Source of the DNA: Daphnia carinata
Taxonomy: Eukaryota > Arthropoda > Branchiopoda > Diplostraca > Daphniidae
DNA: 64,000 nt
Reading direction: 5' to 3'
Assembly (NCBI RefSeq): GCF_022539665.2
Contig: NC_081334.1
Coordinates: forward strand, 1,364,001-1,428,000
This document shows positions 12,944 to 24,600 of this stretch, in pieces. Made by a program: the position numbers and the translations under genes. The first letter of the stretch is position 1. Every line of letters starts with the position of its first letter. The notes beneath the pieces are model-generated. The model was not told the DNA's origin, did no database searches, and worked only from the letters and a program-made list of their open reading frames with translations.

Positions 12944-15900
12944 TCATGAATTGATCATGACTTCAAGCTCATCCGCGTCATCCTGACGAGAAGATAGAGC
13001 AAATCGTTAACTATATTTCTCATAAATAGCCACCAATTGGCATCATATCCTACAACTATTGAACAAGTAAATGTTATGCATACCATGAAAGGGATTTCTT
13101 CCGATGTACTGAGAGCGTCATTCGGTATTTCTGGTTTCCTATCCGTAATTTCGTTCAATTTAAACTGTACAATATAGAAAAGACAGAGATTAGGAATATA
13201 TACAAAATGTAAACTATTAAATTTCTTTACCAGTGTAGAATTCATTTGTTCCAGACTTTCTTTCACCGGATTATTCTGATCAAGCTCAAAGAGTTTCAGC
13301 AAATCGCCTGCAAGCTTCACAAATATTCGTTCGATTTCCACAACAAAGTGAACATTTAAAAAATCTAATCAGAACTTCCAGAGCAGAAACACACAAATAT
13401 AATACCTCGACGTGGTTTTCGAATAGCCCGATTATGTCAAAATCGTCATCGTCTTCTCCAAAGGGATTGACAGCAACTTCTCCCAGTTTCAGCCAAGACA
13501 AGTAGGCCAGATACTAACCAAAATAAATCAGATTATTTTGCTATGATCTTTCTCATAAACTTATCAAACTGAAAATCACCTGCATTGCTGGCAATATGGG
13601 AAGATAACAGTCAATAACAAGAAGTTTGGTCGGAAAATCGACAAACTGCTTGCCCATAAGGCTCACGAGTCCGAAAATTTGCACCGTCAATGTCACTGCC
13701 TGAAATCATTCAATTGGCCAAAATTAGAAAATGAAGAAAAAAACAAAAATACAAAAACAAAAACAAGATCGCTTAAGTCCATACAACTGACCTGAACAAA
13801 GGAGAGCGGGATAGCAGTAATTTGATACTTTAAGACAACTGAGCAGGATTTTTTGAAAGCAACAATCGGATCGAGGAGACGAGTGGCGTCGGAAGGATTG
13901 TCGAAATATCCTTCATCGCGCGCTTGTCTAACAAGTATTAAGGCCCAATTAACCACGCGCAATGACCACTTGTGATTCTTTTCCTCGTCCAGGGACAGAA
14001 TTTCGGCTTCATGTTTTAATAGAAATCCTAAATCATTCAAAAATCAAGTGTAAGACCAAATTAACATTGATGGAAACAACCCTTTATTACGTACCAGCTC
14101 GTTGCATAGATTCTAGCGAAGGGTATTTATTTCTCAATGGCCTGCATGTCGTCCTCATTGTCTAAATTAATAAAATTTATTATTGGTCAGTTCAATAATT
14201 TTCTTTTTCCTGTTTACAAAGGTGCGCATTAACACAGTGACATTTTCGTTTTACAAACCCGGGCCGTATTACAATTTTTAGATATTTATGGGTACCGTAA
14301 AAGGTTTAGCAAAGCCTAAACCAATTGATGCTCATCGCTCGAGCGAAATGCGTGACTTGACTCTCTGCGTTTAAACAAACAATAGAATGCCAAAATAGGG
14401 ATTTACCCTGCCCCTGAAAAGCATGGCCGTTTTGGGATTTGTGAAATTGGGCCACTGGAAATTTAACAGCAGTCTTCCGTAGCCGCATTCTTGTGGGGAA
14501 GTCCCTCTAGTTCCAAGCACATGGCAACGTTTAATTTTATCGTGTACTTTTTAAGATTCAAAGGGAAAGTTCAAACTAATTTCCAGAATCAGAAATTGCA
14601 AAGGACCCAATATTTAAATGTTTCTTAATTTTAGGGGGGTAGATGTAAAATAAAAGTTATTTACCAACATCCATGCGAGGATCAAGTAGCGGGTAAGAGT
14701 CCTCAGCCACTTGCTTGTCTTGAAATGAAAGCAAAAACAATTATACATTAGCGTAATTGTGCAAAATGTGGGAGAATATGCCTTATCATACTTGCGGATT
14801 ATTCTTCTGCATGTAAAATGTGGCCAAAGTAATGATTTTTCCTGTTCCAGGTATTGCGGCATACACAGCCCACCACCGCTGCATCACTACATGTAATTTG
14901 TGTTTTACTTTTCAATCTTGATGAATGCAAACAATATTTCTCTATGATTACAAGATGAGATTACCTGTTCCGGTAAAAAATCCGAGGAAAAGTACCTACA
15001 TAAATTTGTAATAAACTTGCTACTGAAATAAGATTTAAGACGTAATAAATTGTAACATAGAAGGAACTATACCACAGGAATACTATCGGCGTACTTGGCA
15101 CAGCAAAGGGCAATTTTTTCGAACGTCCTATTTTTTGTTGAATTTCCTTTTTAGCATATCATTGTGCTTTAAAGTACGATGATGTGTGAATAATACCCTT
15201 GGTCTTCGTCGTCGAGCGCTAATTTATAAATCAATCCTAAAGCAGTGTATGTGACGAAATACATCAAGACTTGACGCCACAAAATTTTGTAGATGCTTCC
15301 TTGCCATCTATTGAAAAAAAAATAAAAATAATAATGAAAACTTCAACTTGCTTCTTACAGAAAATTCCGTCCAAACCCACACACACACGAATTTTTAGGC
15401 GATAAAGCGCTGAATCATTGACGTATGGTTAGATCGAAGTTGTGTACACATGAAAAAGAAAAAGGCCGCACCTACACTTTAGAAAAAATTTTCAAAATTT
15501 TTTCTAGCAATCCACACATAAGTGAATACGAAATTATCTTATTCTGAGTGACAGTTAACGTAGGGTCATCTTATTTACAAAGGGGAGGGGGATACAATCA
15601 AGACACTCTTTGATTATGTGGAGCGAAAGGGAGAGGTAGTTGACATGTTGGATTTCTCATCAACAGGAGATTGCACTTAAGTGGTACAAAGATAAGGAAC
15701 TTTCTTCGGACCGCGGGCAAAGAAAAACAGTTGGACGACAAAAGTGTATAATTGCACTTTGCGTCGTGTTTAAATGTTGCCCTAAGGACAAACAGCATAG
15801 CGGAACGGAAAAGAATTTAATGTATCTATTATACTATTTAGGGCAGCATCACGAACGCACGAAGAGCTATTCTGAATTTTCAAAACTAACTAGTGTCTAC

Positions 15901-16101
15901 ACTGAATGTTATTTTAACAAAACTTAACATTTAAGCATGTCTATGGATGCGTCCGAACATAAGGGAAAGAAATAGATACGAAATAAAAGGATCAATGAAT
16001 AACTAAAAGCGAAACGAAAACTAAATGTGATACCTGAAGAGTAAACTGCACGTTTGACACATTTGCTTGACGGAAGCCATATCGTCATAATAGTTGACCA
16101 T
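12944..16101 (-). CDS. bestrophin-family anion channel, divergent
   Basis: Bestrophins are pentameric, calcium-gated chloride/bicarbonate channels. Exons: 16101-16034, 15307-15197, 15127-15073, 14995-14965, 14886-14792, 14718-14665, 14161-14095, 14027-13792, 13699-13580, 13513-13406, 13314-13231, 13164-13084 and 12982-12944 (1149 nt, 382 aa). Family landmarks occur in order: RWQGSIYK (usual RWKGSIYK), a GFFTG segment then MQRWW (usual TRWW), RTLTRYLILAWML, a KYPSLESMQRAG segment matching the RFPTxxxLVxAG region, LMGKQF, and SWLKLGEVAVNPFGEDDDDFD. The last contains the acidic calcium-clasp motif. The usual NWxIDRN continuation after that motif is not recognisable. The protein ends soon after, with an acidic tail. 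The start at MVNYYDD is the first ATG in the first recognisable exon, and a further upstream exon cannot be excluded. The exon starting at 13314 uses a weak acceptor. The family is secure; the exact ends are less so. Confidence 0.85.
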
Positions 16102-18585
16102 GTTTGAAATATCCTGAAAAAGGGCACAGTTCCAGAGACGTTTGGCGGTGAATTGTTGCGGTAAGGCCGACAGTGGCGAACTGTTAACACGACTGGTGAA
16201 GAGGTGATGCTGGAACTGAGTAGACGAAGAAGCAGACTACCAAGACGACACGCCTGGTTTTCGTTCGGAGGTAAAAGCCTTCCTCACTATGCCAATGTGA
16301 AAGCGCTGAAAAAGATAGCTATTGTGGGGTTCGCAAGGTTTAAAATGCGTGCATAAAGAGGGTTAAAACAAATTACATCCGGAATTTTACTTTTTGTTTG
16401 AAATCTATAGCAATTAATTATGCTCGTAAAAACACTGTAATTTTGCCCACGAAATAAGGAAACCGCCACCTGCAGGCCACGCATTTTGAGTCTTATCATA
16501 GATGCGAGCTTGTGGATCCATTAAGCGATTCGTGATTTTAAGAAAGAAAATTACGTACACAAACAAGAGCTATTTAATACTAGGTGATGCGTTTAAACGC
16601 AAATTGTGTGCAGGAAAACATGGAGAGCAGGGAAAGGTTTTAAATACAGTTGGTCTTGGACAATGAAGAAGTACCTGTGTTGAAGCTCTTTAATGTAATG
16701 GAACTGAATTCACCACAGCCACGTCCATCTTCCACCTGGGAAATCCTCATTTATTTGTTAAATCACAGTGTTTAACAGCAATTAAGTTCTGCACGAAATA
16801 CTAGCGCCACTTGAGAAATAAAATAGCACAGATGTCTTGATAAATGTGTTATTCACTGAATGGCAATGGGGGATGGGCGTGAAGCGTGAACTTGAAAAGT
16901 GGCAATCCCATACATATTTCAACTTTTGGTTCATAATCTTGGGAGGTTTTTATCAATAGTAATATTGCCTGAAGTCACGCACCCTTGTCTACGTTTCGGG
17001 GTCCAACGAAATTTCCCAGCCGAAACTTTGTCGCAATGGCTGGAGGCGCGTCTCACGATTAGAAATTAGGAGAAGAAAAAGAACGTTTTTGTTTACGCAA
17101 AAAGTTATTAATCACGAGTCACGTAAAATCTGAAAAGCTGATTGAGCAAAGTTTATCCTTAAAAGGATGATGGAGAAAAAGAAACGCCCGACAAAGACAT
17201 GCCACTTGTCTACTTCTAGCTAGTTATTAAAAAAAAACAAAAAAAAACGATGATAAACTGAACGTGAAGTTACATTTTTGTACAAGAATCCCGTTATTAA
17301 AGAATGATTCAGAAATGAAAAATTCCAATCGCAGCGCAAATTAATTGTGCAAGTCATTGACTGTGATCGTACCCATCTTAACATCGCTTGTAAGATGGTG
17401 ATACTTGTACGCGGCATTATAAATGATTCCATCGAGCCATTTTTAGCTGAGATGAAACGCTCGTAAGACTTTGTTCCTCCTGAAACTCTCCCTAACGCTA
17501 TAAAAAAAAAAATCTATTACGAGTGTAAATTCCAGGGCGGAACCCTGCGCCTGGCTGCAGGCCCGTTTTCATCACCTCTGGTGTAACGGATAGCGCACAA
17601 TATTATCATAAACGGAATACTCCCATTGACGATTCCTAGCGGACGATGATGTCAGACACGTGACATGACTGCATGAAACATACCACTGAAATTGTAGTGA
17701 CATGATACGGGTGAAAGGCATGTTCATTGAATGTGGTTAGGTAAGTCTAGACAGAAAGGTAGAGACGCGCTTTTAGTGAATGCGGTGTACGTGCGAAGTG
17801 TACAGCGCTTAGATTTCGAATGTGTGGGGAAAAGGCTATCGAATCGCATTTGATACAAACATGTGGCTTTACCGCAAAATGTCCTAGTACTTGATCCACT
17901 TCAGTTGAATTTTAATCCAAATGTAGTAACCAATTTCCATATTGGCACGTCCAAGTAGTTTAAAACTCCGTGAGAAAGGACATACCACCGCAAATTTAAT
18001 CACAAAAGACAATAGGGAGTTCCTTCGTAGTAGTTGCCACTGTCTGCCCTTAATTACGTACTGGACAGATTCATTTTTTTTTTTGTACACGGATGTGAAA
18101 AAAATAAATACTTTCTTCCCAAAATGAGAATACGGTAGGAGGCTGCTTAAATCGCATTCACTTTCACGCAGCGTCGAGCACATAAGTGTCGAACTTTTAC
18201 GAGAAACGCAAACCCAACATCGCAGCCTCCAGGCCCATTCTATATCAGCAGGTGTTTAAAGACGTAAAAAGATACCTGACTTTGGACTGGTATAACTGAT
18301 GGCACTCACTCTCGTGAAGCAAAAAACTGCAAGGCATATCGATGTGTGCAGTGGTAAACTAAGTACTCGGCATGGACGGGGGACCCTTTTCTGACATTAA
18401 CGATGACTAACTCGGACGGGAAAGGTATATGCCTCACGTTCTCTTGAAGAACAAGTTCGTTGAAAGAAAGAAACCAATTTTATTCAAAAAAGAATAGTTA
18501 TAGTAACAACCAGCAATTATTGAGATACTTATCTTGCAGGAAGTAACCAGAAAAAAATTAAGGTTTGTCCGATCTTGGGTTTAGC
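16102..18585. other. 2.5 kb intergenic region, no gene seen
   Basis: This lies between the bestrophin start and the MED18 stop. Both flanking genes are on the minus strand, so it should contain the bestrophin promoter and the MED18 3' UTR. Scattered open stretches (such as 16287-16499, 17220-17432 and 17884-18183 on the minus strand) show no conserved motif and no consistent splice structure. A GC-rich patch at about 17535-17570 has no assignable role. Confidence 0.55.
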
Positions 18586-19638
18586 TCATGAATACGACTG
18601 AAGCCTTCTATAATCGATCTTTTCAAGGTGAACCAATGGTCTAAGTTGTTCGGCAAAGACTTTGATTTCATCCGCAACAGCGTCTTGTCCACTAGGAGCC
18701 AAAAGAGAAAGTTCCACTAGGTAACTTCCGGTCATCGGTTCCAGGCTGTCTGGAGATTTGGCCTGACCCATCTGTCAAACAATAAAAAGAGAAATATTAG
18801 TCAATAAAAAAAATGCAAATGAAAGAGTAGCTAGATAATGCATTACCCGAAATATTTTTGACATGGTAACTTTCATTCTTCCTTTTCTGAAGAGATATCC
18901 TTTTAGAACATATTCAAACTCAATTCGACATCCAAGTTCAGATAAAAATTCCACTACATTAGGGGTACAGGCAATATCAATGCAGCTTCTTAAAACTGTA
19001 GGCTGGTTCTTTTCACCTGAAGAGAAATAAAACAATAAATAAACAATTCAAGATAGCAAGTTGCTAGCTTGGCATGAGCACTTCAGTCAATTTCTAATAC
19101 AACTTAAGCTTAAAGATAGTGTTACACTTTCCATTACTGCTATTAATAAACAAGTGATAGGTAGGGAAATATACCAAGTTCAGGTTGTCCTAAGTATCTT
19201 AATTGCCATGGATACTCAGGATGATCCAGGGCTCGTCGTACACGTAGCAAAAACGACTGCTGCTGCTGGGGAGTGCCCCCCGGACTACTGGCTTCTGTTG
19301 GTGTAACAGGTGAATGGACGGTAATTTCAAATATCATTGATGATTGGAAAATATCTACATACTTAGACTGAAACACATTTCATGATCATGGAATGTTTCT
19401 GGTCCAGTTTCAGCAGCATCACATAAACCTGGTGTAAATAAAATTGTGATAACTTGAAATACGAAAAGCATTAGAAAAGTTTAATAAAGACTTTACCACG
19501 TAATCGGTTATGCAGGACTTCAGCTGATGAGTCGATAACACTTCCTTGGAGTAGGTACTCTTGGTTAGGAATTATATTGCTTCGTAATGCAGAGGTAAGC
19601 ATGTCAATGGCGGATATAGGATTTTGATTGCCGGCCAT
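18586..19638 (-). CDS. MED18: Mediator of RNA polymerase II transcription subunit 18
   Basis: MED18 is a head-module subunit of Mediator that contacts RNA polymerase II and general factors in the nucleus. Exons: 19638-19497, 19428-19363, 19294-19175, 19016-18847 and 18771-18586, totalling 684 nt and 227 aa (human 208). Diagnostic matches to the family are EYLLQGSV near the N-terminus, FLLRVRRALDHPEYPWQLRY followed by LGQPELG, KGYLFRKGRMKVTMSKIFR, and the C-terminal LSLLAPSGQDAVADEIKVFA with EQLRPLVHLEKID. All introns are GT-AG and phases agree. The start MAGNQNPISAIDML is the first ATG and is slightly longer than the vertebrate N-terminus. It lies head to head with the goliath gene across a 2 kb gap. 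Identification is very secure. Confidence 0.95.
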
Positions 19639-21691
19639 TTTCCGGTTTAAAGTGAAGTGCTTTTTTGATAATTCAACCAGTAATTCTCTTAAAGAAATAA
19701 CGCTTTTTTGCGAACGCTTTTTTTTTTTGAAGATCTGGCCAAAACAGCAGACGATAATTAAATCAAATCTTTGGAACGCTTATTTTCAGAGACACCTGGC
19801 GGTACAAAATAAAACCCTTAACAGAAAGGCAGTTTAACTTGATAGCTAAATGATACTGTCCTTTAAATTAATTCGGTTCAAGTGCACGATGATAATAGTT
19901 CATAATCGTTAAAAAATGATTTTTAACACGAACGAAAATAAACCGCTAGTAAAAACGTATGTATAGCGATGGACGCTTTTTTTTGCAACAGGCGGCTACG
20001 TACAATCCGTGAAATGTTAAAAATCTAGATCAGAGGGAAAACTATTTTGAGAAAAACGAACATTCACGTCAAAGGCCAGTTTGAACCGGTGGGGTCAGGT
20101 TTAAAGTATGTTCCCTTTTTGTCTGCAAATGATTCCTTACAGAATTTAAACAAGAATTCGGCGGTTCACATCAGTTTTATGACGTTGCGATGCCAACTCG
20201 TAGCACGTGTAGCTGTAGCTCCCAGGAAACGAGATAAAAATAGTTGGAAAAATAAACAAGCAGAAATCTACAAACCTAATATCTCGATACCAACGAAATA
20301 AAAATAAGTTTACACGCCGAGCTCCCGTGGGACAGAATAATAACATTGTTTCACAATTTACGAGCAAAGGCTGACTTAAATTCTATTACAATGTACATAT
20401 CACCCATGGCTTGAGCTACGCTTTTGCACGACGACGCAAATAACAGACCAAACAGACAAAAAAAACAAACAAAAAAACTGGATTCTGGTATTTGGCATGT
20501 GCTTGTGGCGTGGGTGTGCATTCTAGAAACATAGGGAAAAAATACCCTTGAAGAACTTTGATTCCTAGTTTCCAATTCGATTAATGATGGGTAAAAATCA
20601 AGTTGGAATCAAAACTAAGAATAACTCGTTTGTGCGCCTATCCACGCAATTAGAGTAAACGAGTGTTTTGGGCGCCATTATGCCTGCAAAATGGTGGACG
20701 AATAGTTTCACTCTTACCGAAGGCGATTGGGCATGACGATTTGCTTAATTTATTCTTCTTCCGTGTAACGATCAAGCTGATAGTTATCGTCGAAGGTTAA
20801 ACGTCAAGAGTAAAGAAAAGGCAAGTGACCTTGAAGAGTCGTGATTGCCCAGTCATCCACTTCTTCTTATGGCGATCCAGCTCGCCCGAGAACCCGAAAG
20901 TCATGCGGATGTGTTCGTACAAGCATGGATAAAATAAAAAAAAGCACTAACTTTTGTTTTGAAGGTTGCTCTGCGTCGACGCCTTTGGCAAGCATTTCTT
21001 CCATTTTGTCTCTAAAAAAACACACGAGAGAAAAATCTAGACATCTTTGTACGCCATTCTTGGATTTTGTAGCACTGACGAGGAAGAAACTTTCGGCCAG
21101 TTTTTGCCCGCGAATTGGTCTTTGTCCCCAGAGCAGAATTTTTCCTCGTAGCTGAAATGTATGTGATTGGCTATGGCTATGTCAGGTGACGTCACTGATG
21201 ACGTCGCATCGCCCCGCCTTCTCCCTGCAATGTCCTTGGCAGTTTTTCCTGCAGCGCCATCCAGCGAAAAAGGTGTTTTCCGTCCACGAACGAGCTTCAC
21301 TCGTGCTCGAGAGTTGGATTCGTGCTATCGTGTTTGGCTTCTTTGGGTTTAGACAATTTCCTTTTTTTTTCCGTTCGCCTCTCATCTTAACGTACCGTAA
21401 ACAAATCCGTACCCATTTCTCTCACAGGCAACAGATTGTCTGCCAGTTGTGTGACGATTAAATCGGGTCCAACAGTTGTGGTAATCGGCCATTTTTGTTT
21501 TTCAAAGGCATCACTTGACTCGTCTTGTCAATGACGACGTCTCGTCAATATTCTTCCTCAATTGATTCCCTCGTTGCAAAGCCTTTGAAAAGTGACACTT
21601 GTTTTTTCCCATCGATAAAGTCTCGTCACTCTGTGCATCACTATCTTCTTGTTTAGTGCCGCGTGATTGTGCATGTTCGACGTTTACAAAA
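19639..21691. promoter_or_regulatory. divergent intergenic region between MED18 and goliath
   Basis: A 2.05 kb head-to-head gap that should hold both promoters. Open stretches inside (for example 20841-21155 and 21186-21461, plus strand) have no recognisable domains. The right half is richer in GC and contains an inverted CCAAT box (gattggctatgg around 21166), two CRE-like sites near 21187-21206 and a GC-box-like gccccgcc at about 21211. Together these look like a TATA-less promoter for the goliath gene. Confidence 0.5.
21187..21206 (+). promoter_or_regulatory. paired CRE-like sites upstream of goliath
   Basis: A perfect palindromic CRE core (tgacgtca, 21187-21194) is followed four bases later by a near match (tgacgtcg, 21199-21206). 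A GC box lies just downstream and the goliath ATG is about 490 bp further on. CREB/ATF proteins bind such sites in animals. Actual use here is inferred from position only. Confidence 0.45.
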
Positions 21692-24600
21692 ATGAACCGG
21701 TCGATGCGCGCGATGACTGTGTCCATCGCTGTTGTAGTATCGCTAATTGGAACCAAATTAGTGCATTGTGATCAATGGCCGTTCCCTGAAAGCGAGGAGT
21801 ACACTCTGGCCCACATCAACGTGTCTTACATCGATTCTGCCGCAGTCCACAACGATGGAGCGGATATGGGCAAATTCGGCAACGGCAGAGTCGGCAGCAC
21901 AGCCGGACTCATCGTTCACGTTCGTTCGGCTAATTCGAGCTCACATTATGGTTGTGATATGACCTACGAAAACGAGATACCTGTAATTATTGTTTTTATT
22001 CGAATTTTTCAGTACGCATTTGCTAGTAATTAAAATATTTCCTCATTCTTGTTTCCTCTCTTACGTTCGCCTATTAAAAAAGGAAAACCTATACTACTAT
22101 TTCACATTAACAATACGATTACATTTTTTCTTTCAAGGTGGTGCCGTGGATTGCTCTGGTTCGCCGTGGTCGCTGCAATTTCGACGACAAATTGGAGGCG
22201 GCTTTTTTAAACAATGCGTCCGGTCTGGTCGTCTACAACAACAAAGAGGACGGCCTCCAGAAAATGACGTTGCGCAATAAATATCGTAAGTGAAACACAT
22301 TCGTTTTTTTCCCTCCCGCCGTCTCTATGCGGCCCCACCCTCAAACGTTACGCCTAGCCGAGCAATGCCAGGAGACATTAAACGTCTATTTTTTTTTTTT
22401 TTTTTTTTTTGTAAATTATCGTCACTTTCAATAATTACAGTGGATCAAATAACGATACAGTTAAACAGTATGGGAGGGTGGCAACCAGGACAATAAGTGG
22501 AAAATTGGGCAATGGCACGGCGGTGTGTGACGTATCCGAGTCCGGTGCTGCGGTTTTGCAAGGAAAAGTGCGCGGTGAATACGACCAATAGAAACAATTG
22601 TCATAGAGTCTAAAGTAAAGTGTGTCTATAAAGTCCGTCCTTTGTGTTGCAAAAGCGAAATGTTTGCTACCATCTGATCGGCCTATTTTTCTTTCCTCCG
22701 TCACCTTGGACCCAAAATGTACAAAAGCGAAACGCTTGCATACCTTTTGGCGTCGAGAGAAAAATATAAAAAGACAGGACATCTGATTGCCTATTTATTC
22801 GTCCCAATCGATGATAAGATATCTATCAGTGAAGCGGAAAAAAGCGAGCATGGATACGAGTCGCAAAATCATTTCCTCCGAGGGCTCTTTTTGGCTACAA
22901 GAGGGGCATGGGGGCCGCAGTGGTTGGTTTCGTACCATCATCTCTTTATTGATTTCCTTTCATCCAAGGTCTGCGACGTCGCACGACGAACCCGTGTGTG
23001 TGTGCAACGTTAACAAGCATATATACGTACACAATTGCTGATCAATAGAATGAAGTACGTTCCGCTTTGGCGCATTACAATTCACCTTTCATAGGAGCAC
23101 CGGGTTCATTTTCGGGAGGGGTGTTTTATTGTTTCTTTTTCAACACGGTTATTGATCAATGCTAAAGGATTTAGTAATTGCTAGCAGATTGAGACATGTA
23201 TGGTGAAATTGATTGTGTTGGACGTTAGAGAAAGCCTCGGTTTGGTCGCAATGTTTGGGAATGAGAACGCTAACCTACCTGTGTACGTTGGTCGTAGGAA
23301 GGTTATTAAGTAGAAAATGAAGCATTTTCTAAAGGGCCTTCACTTTCGTCTGAAATTTTCTCTCGCGCGCGCATCGGCCGTGCGAACCATCTGGCGAAGA
23401 GAAAATACCTTCGTTAAACTCGTGGTATCTAGGGAAAACACTGAAGCTTTCGCCAGGTGTGCTCGAATCATATTGTCCCATTTTTTTCTCTTTTTTTTCT
23501 TCATTAAAATTGGAGATGGTTGTCAACAATCGTCAGCACTTTCCAAAAAAGACCATCCGGAGATGACACCGAAAAAAAGAAAAGAAATTAGGATAGAAAC
23601 AAAGTACAAATTTGTACAGCGATTGCGGAAGCCCAAAACAAGATTTTTAAAGGTCACGTATTCAAGTAATCCTTTGTTTCCGTATGGACGGGGAAGGACG
23701 TTTTGCGGTGGGTGGATGATGGTTCACGGAGTCATCTCAAGGTGGACCAGTCGCCACTAGCGATATGTTTTTCTCGTTTTGAATGGAAGACAAAATCTGG
23801 CAGTTAAAAGAGGCCAAGGTCTGCAACGCTCTGTGGTAGCGTTTGTGAGACACACAAACGATCTAGTTACGCTTTCTATTCATTGCTGCCGATTCAGGGC
23901 CGCTAGAAAGACAACAAGTGTGCAATATTGGTTCTATAGGCAATTATTACGCTTTTCTCTTTTTACGTGGCTTTTCTTTTTGCCGTTTCTTTCAAGCGCT
24001 TGACGATGAAAAAAGATTGAAAGCAGATGGTCGGCCCGATGTTGACAGATCACGGAATTCCCCCTCGTTTTTTTTTTTTTTCGTTTAATGAAAAGTCAGA
24101 AAGAAAAAGCGCTTACCATCTGCCGCGAGGACTGCAAATGGCATTAGTCTTTTTTATTTGATTTTCAGGACAACTTCTTTCGCCTTCCGTGGGGCACGCA
24201 ACTATACATTTTTTTTCTTACCGGGATTTCGGCTTCGGTTTACTTTTTTTTTGTCTGTTCCGGAATGGAAAGTGCGACCTCGTTTGGAATCAAAACCGAA
24301 ATCTCCCGTTGCGTTTGAAAAAAAAGTTGTAATCAGATTTCCTTGGATAAACACGCACTGGGTATTTAAATAGAGAGAAGGGGGTGGGCTCTCTTAATCC
24401 ATAATAAGATAATCAATATCCGTGAATGAGATGGAGGTTAGCAGTTGGCTTCTAAATATGATTTTAACGGGGGGGGGGGGGGGAAACAAAATTTTATCCA
24501 GTGGAACATTTCTTCTGAGTATACATCACTGTCTCTTATAGCGTCTTTACCATTTGTCCTATTGATCAGATACGAAAATAAAAACAAAAGTGTTCTCTGA

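Noticed and set aside
14400-14520. Exon-like piece between bestrophin exons (RDFPT...)
   Set aside because: The flanking exons already join in phase with a good family match, so this is intron.
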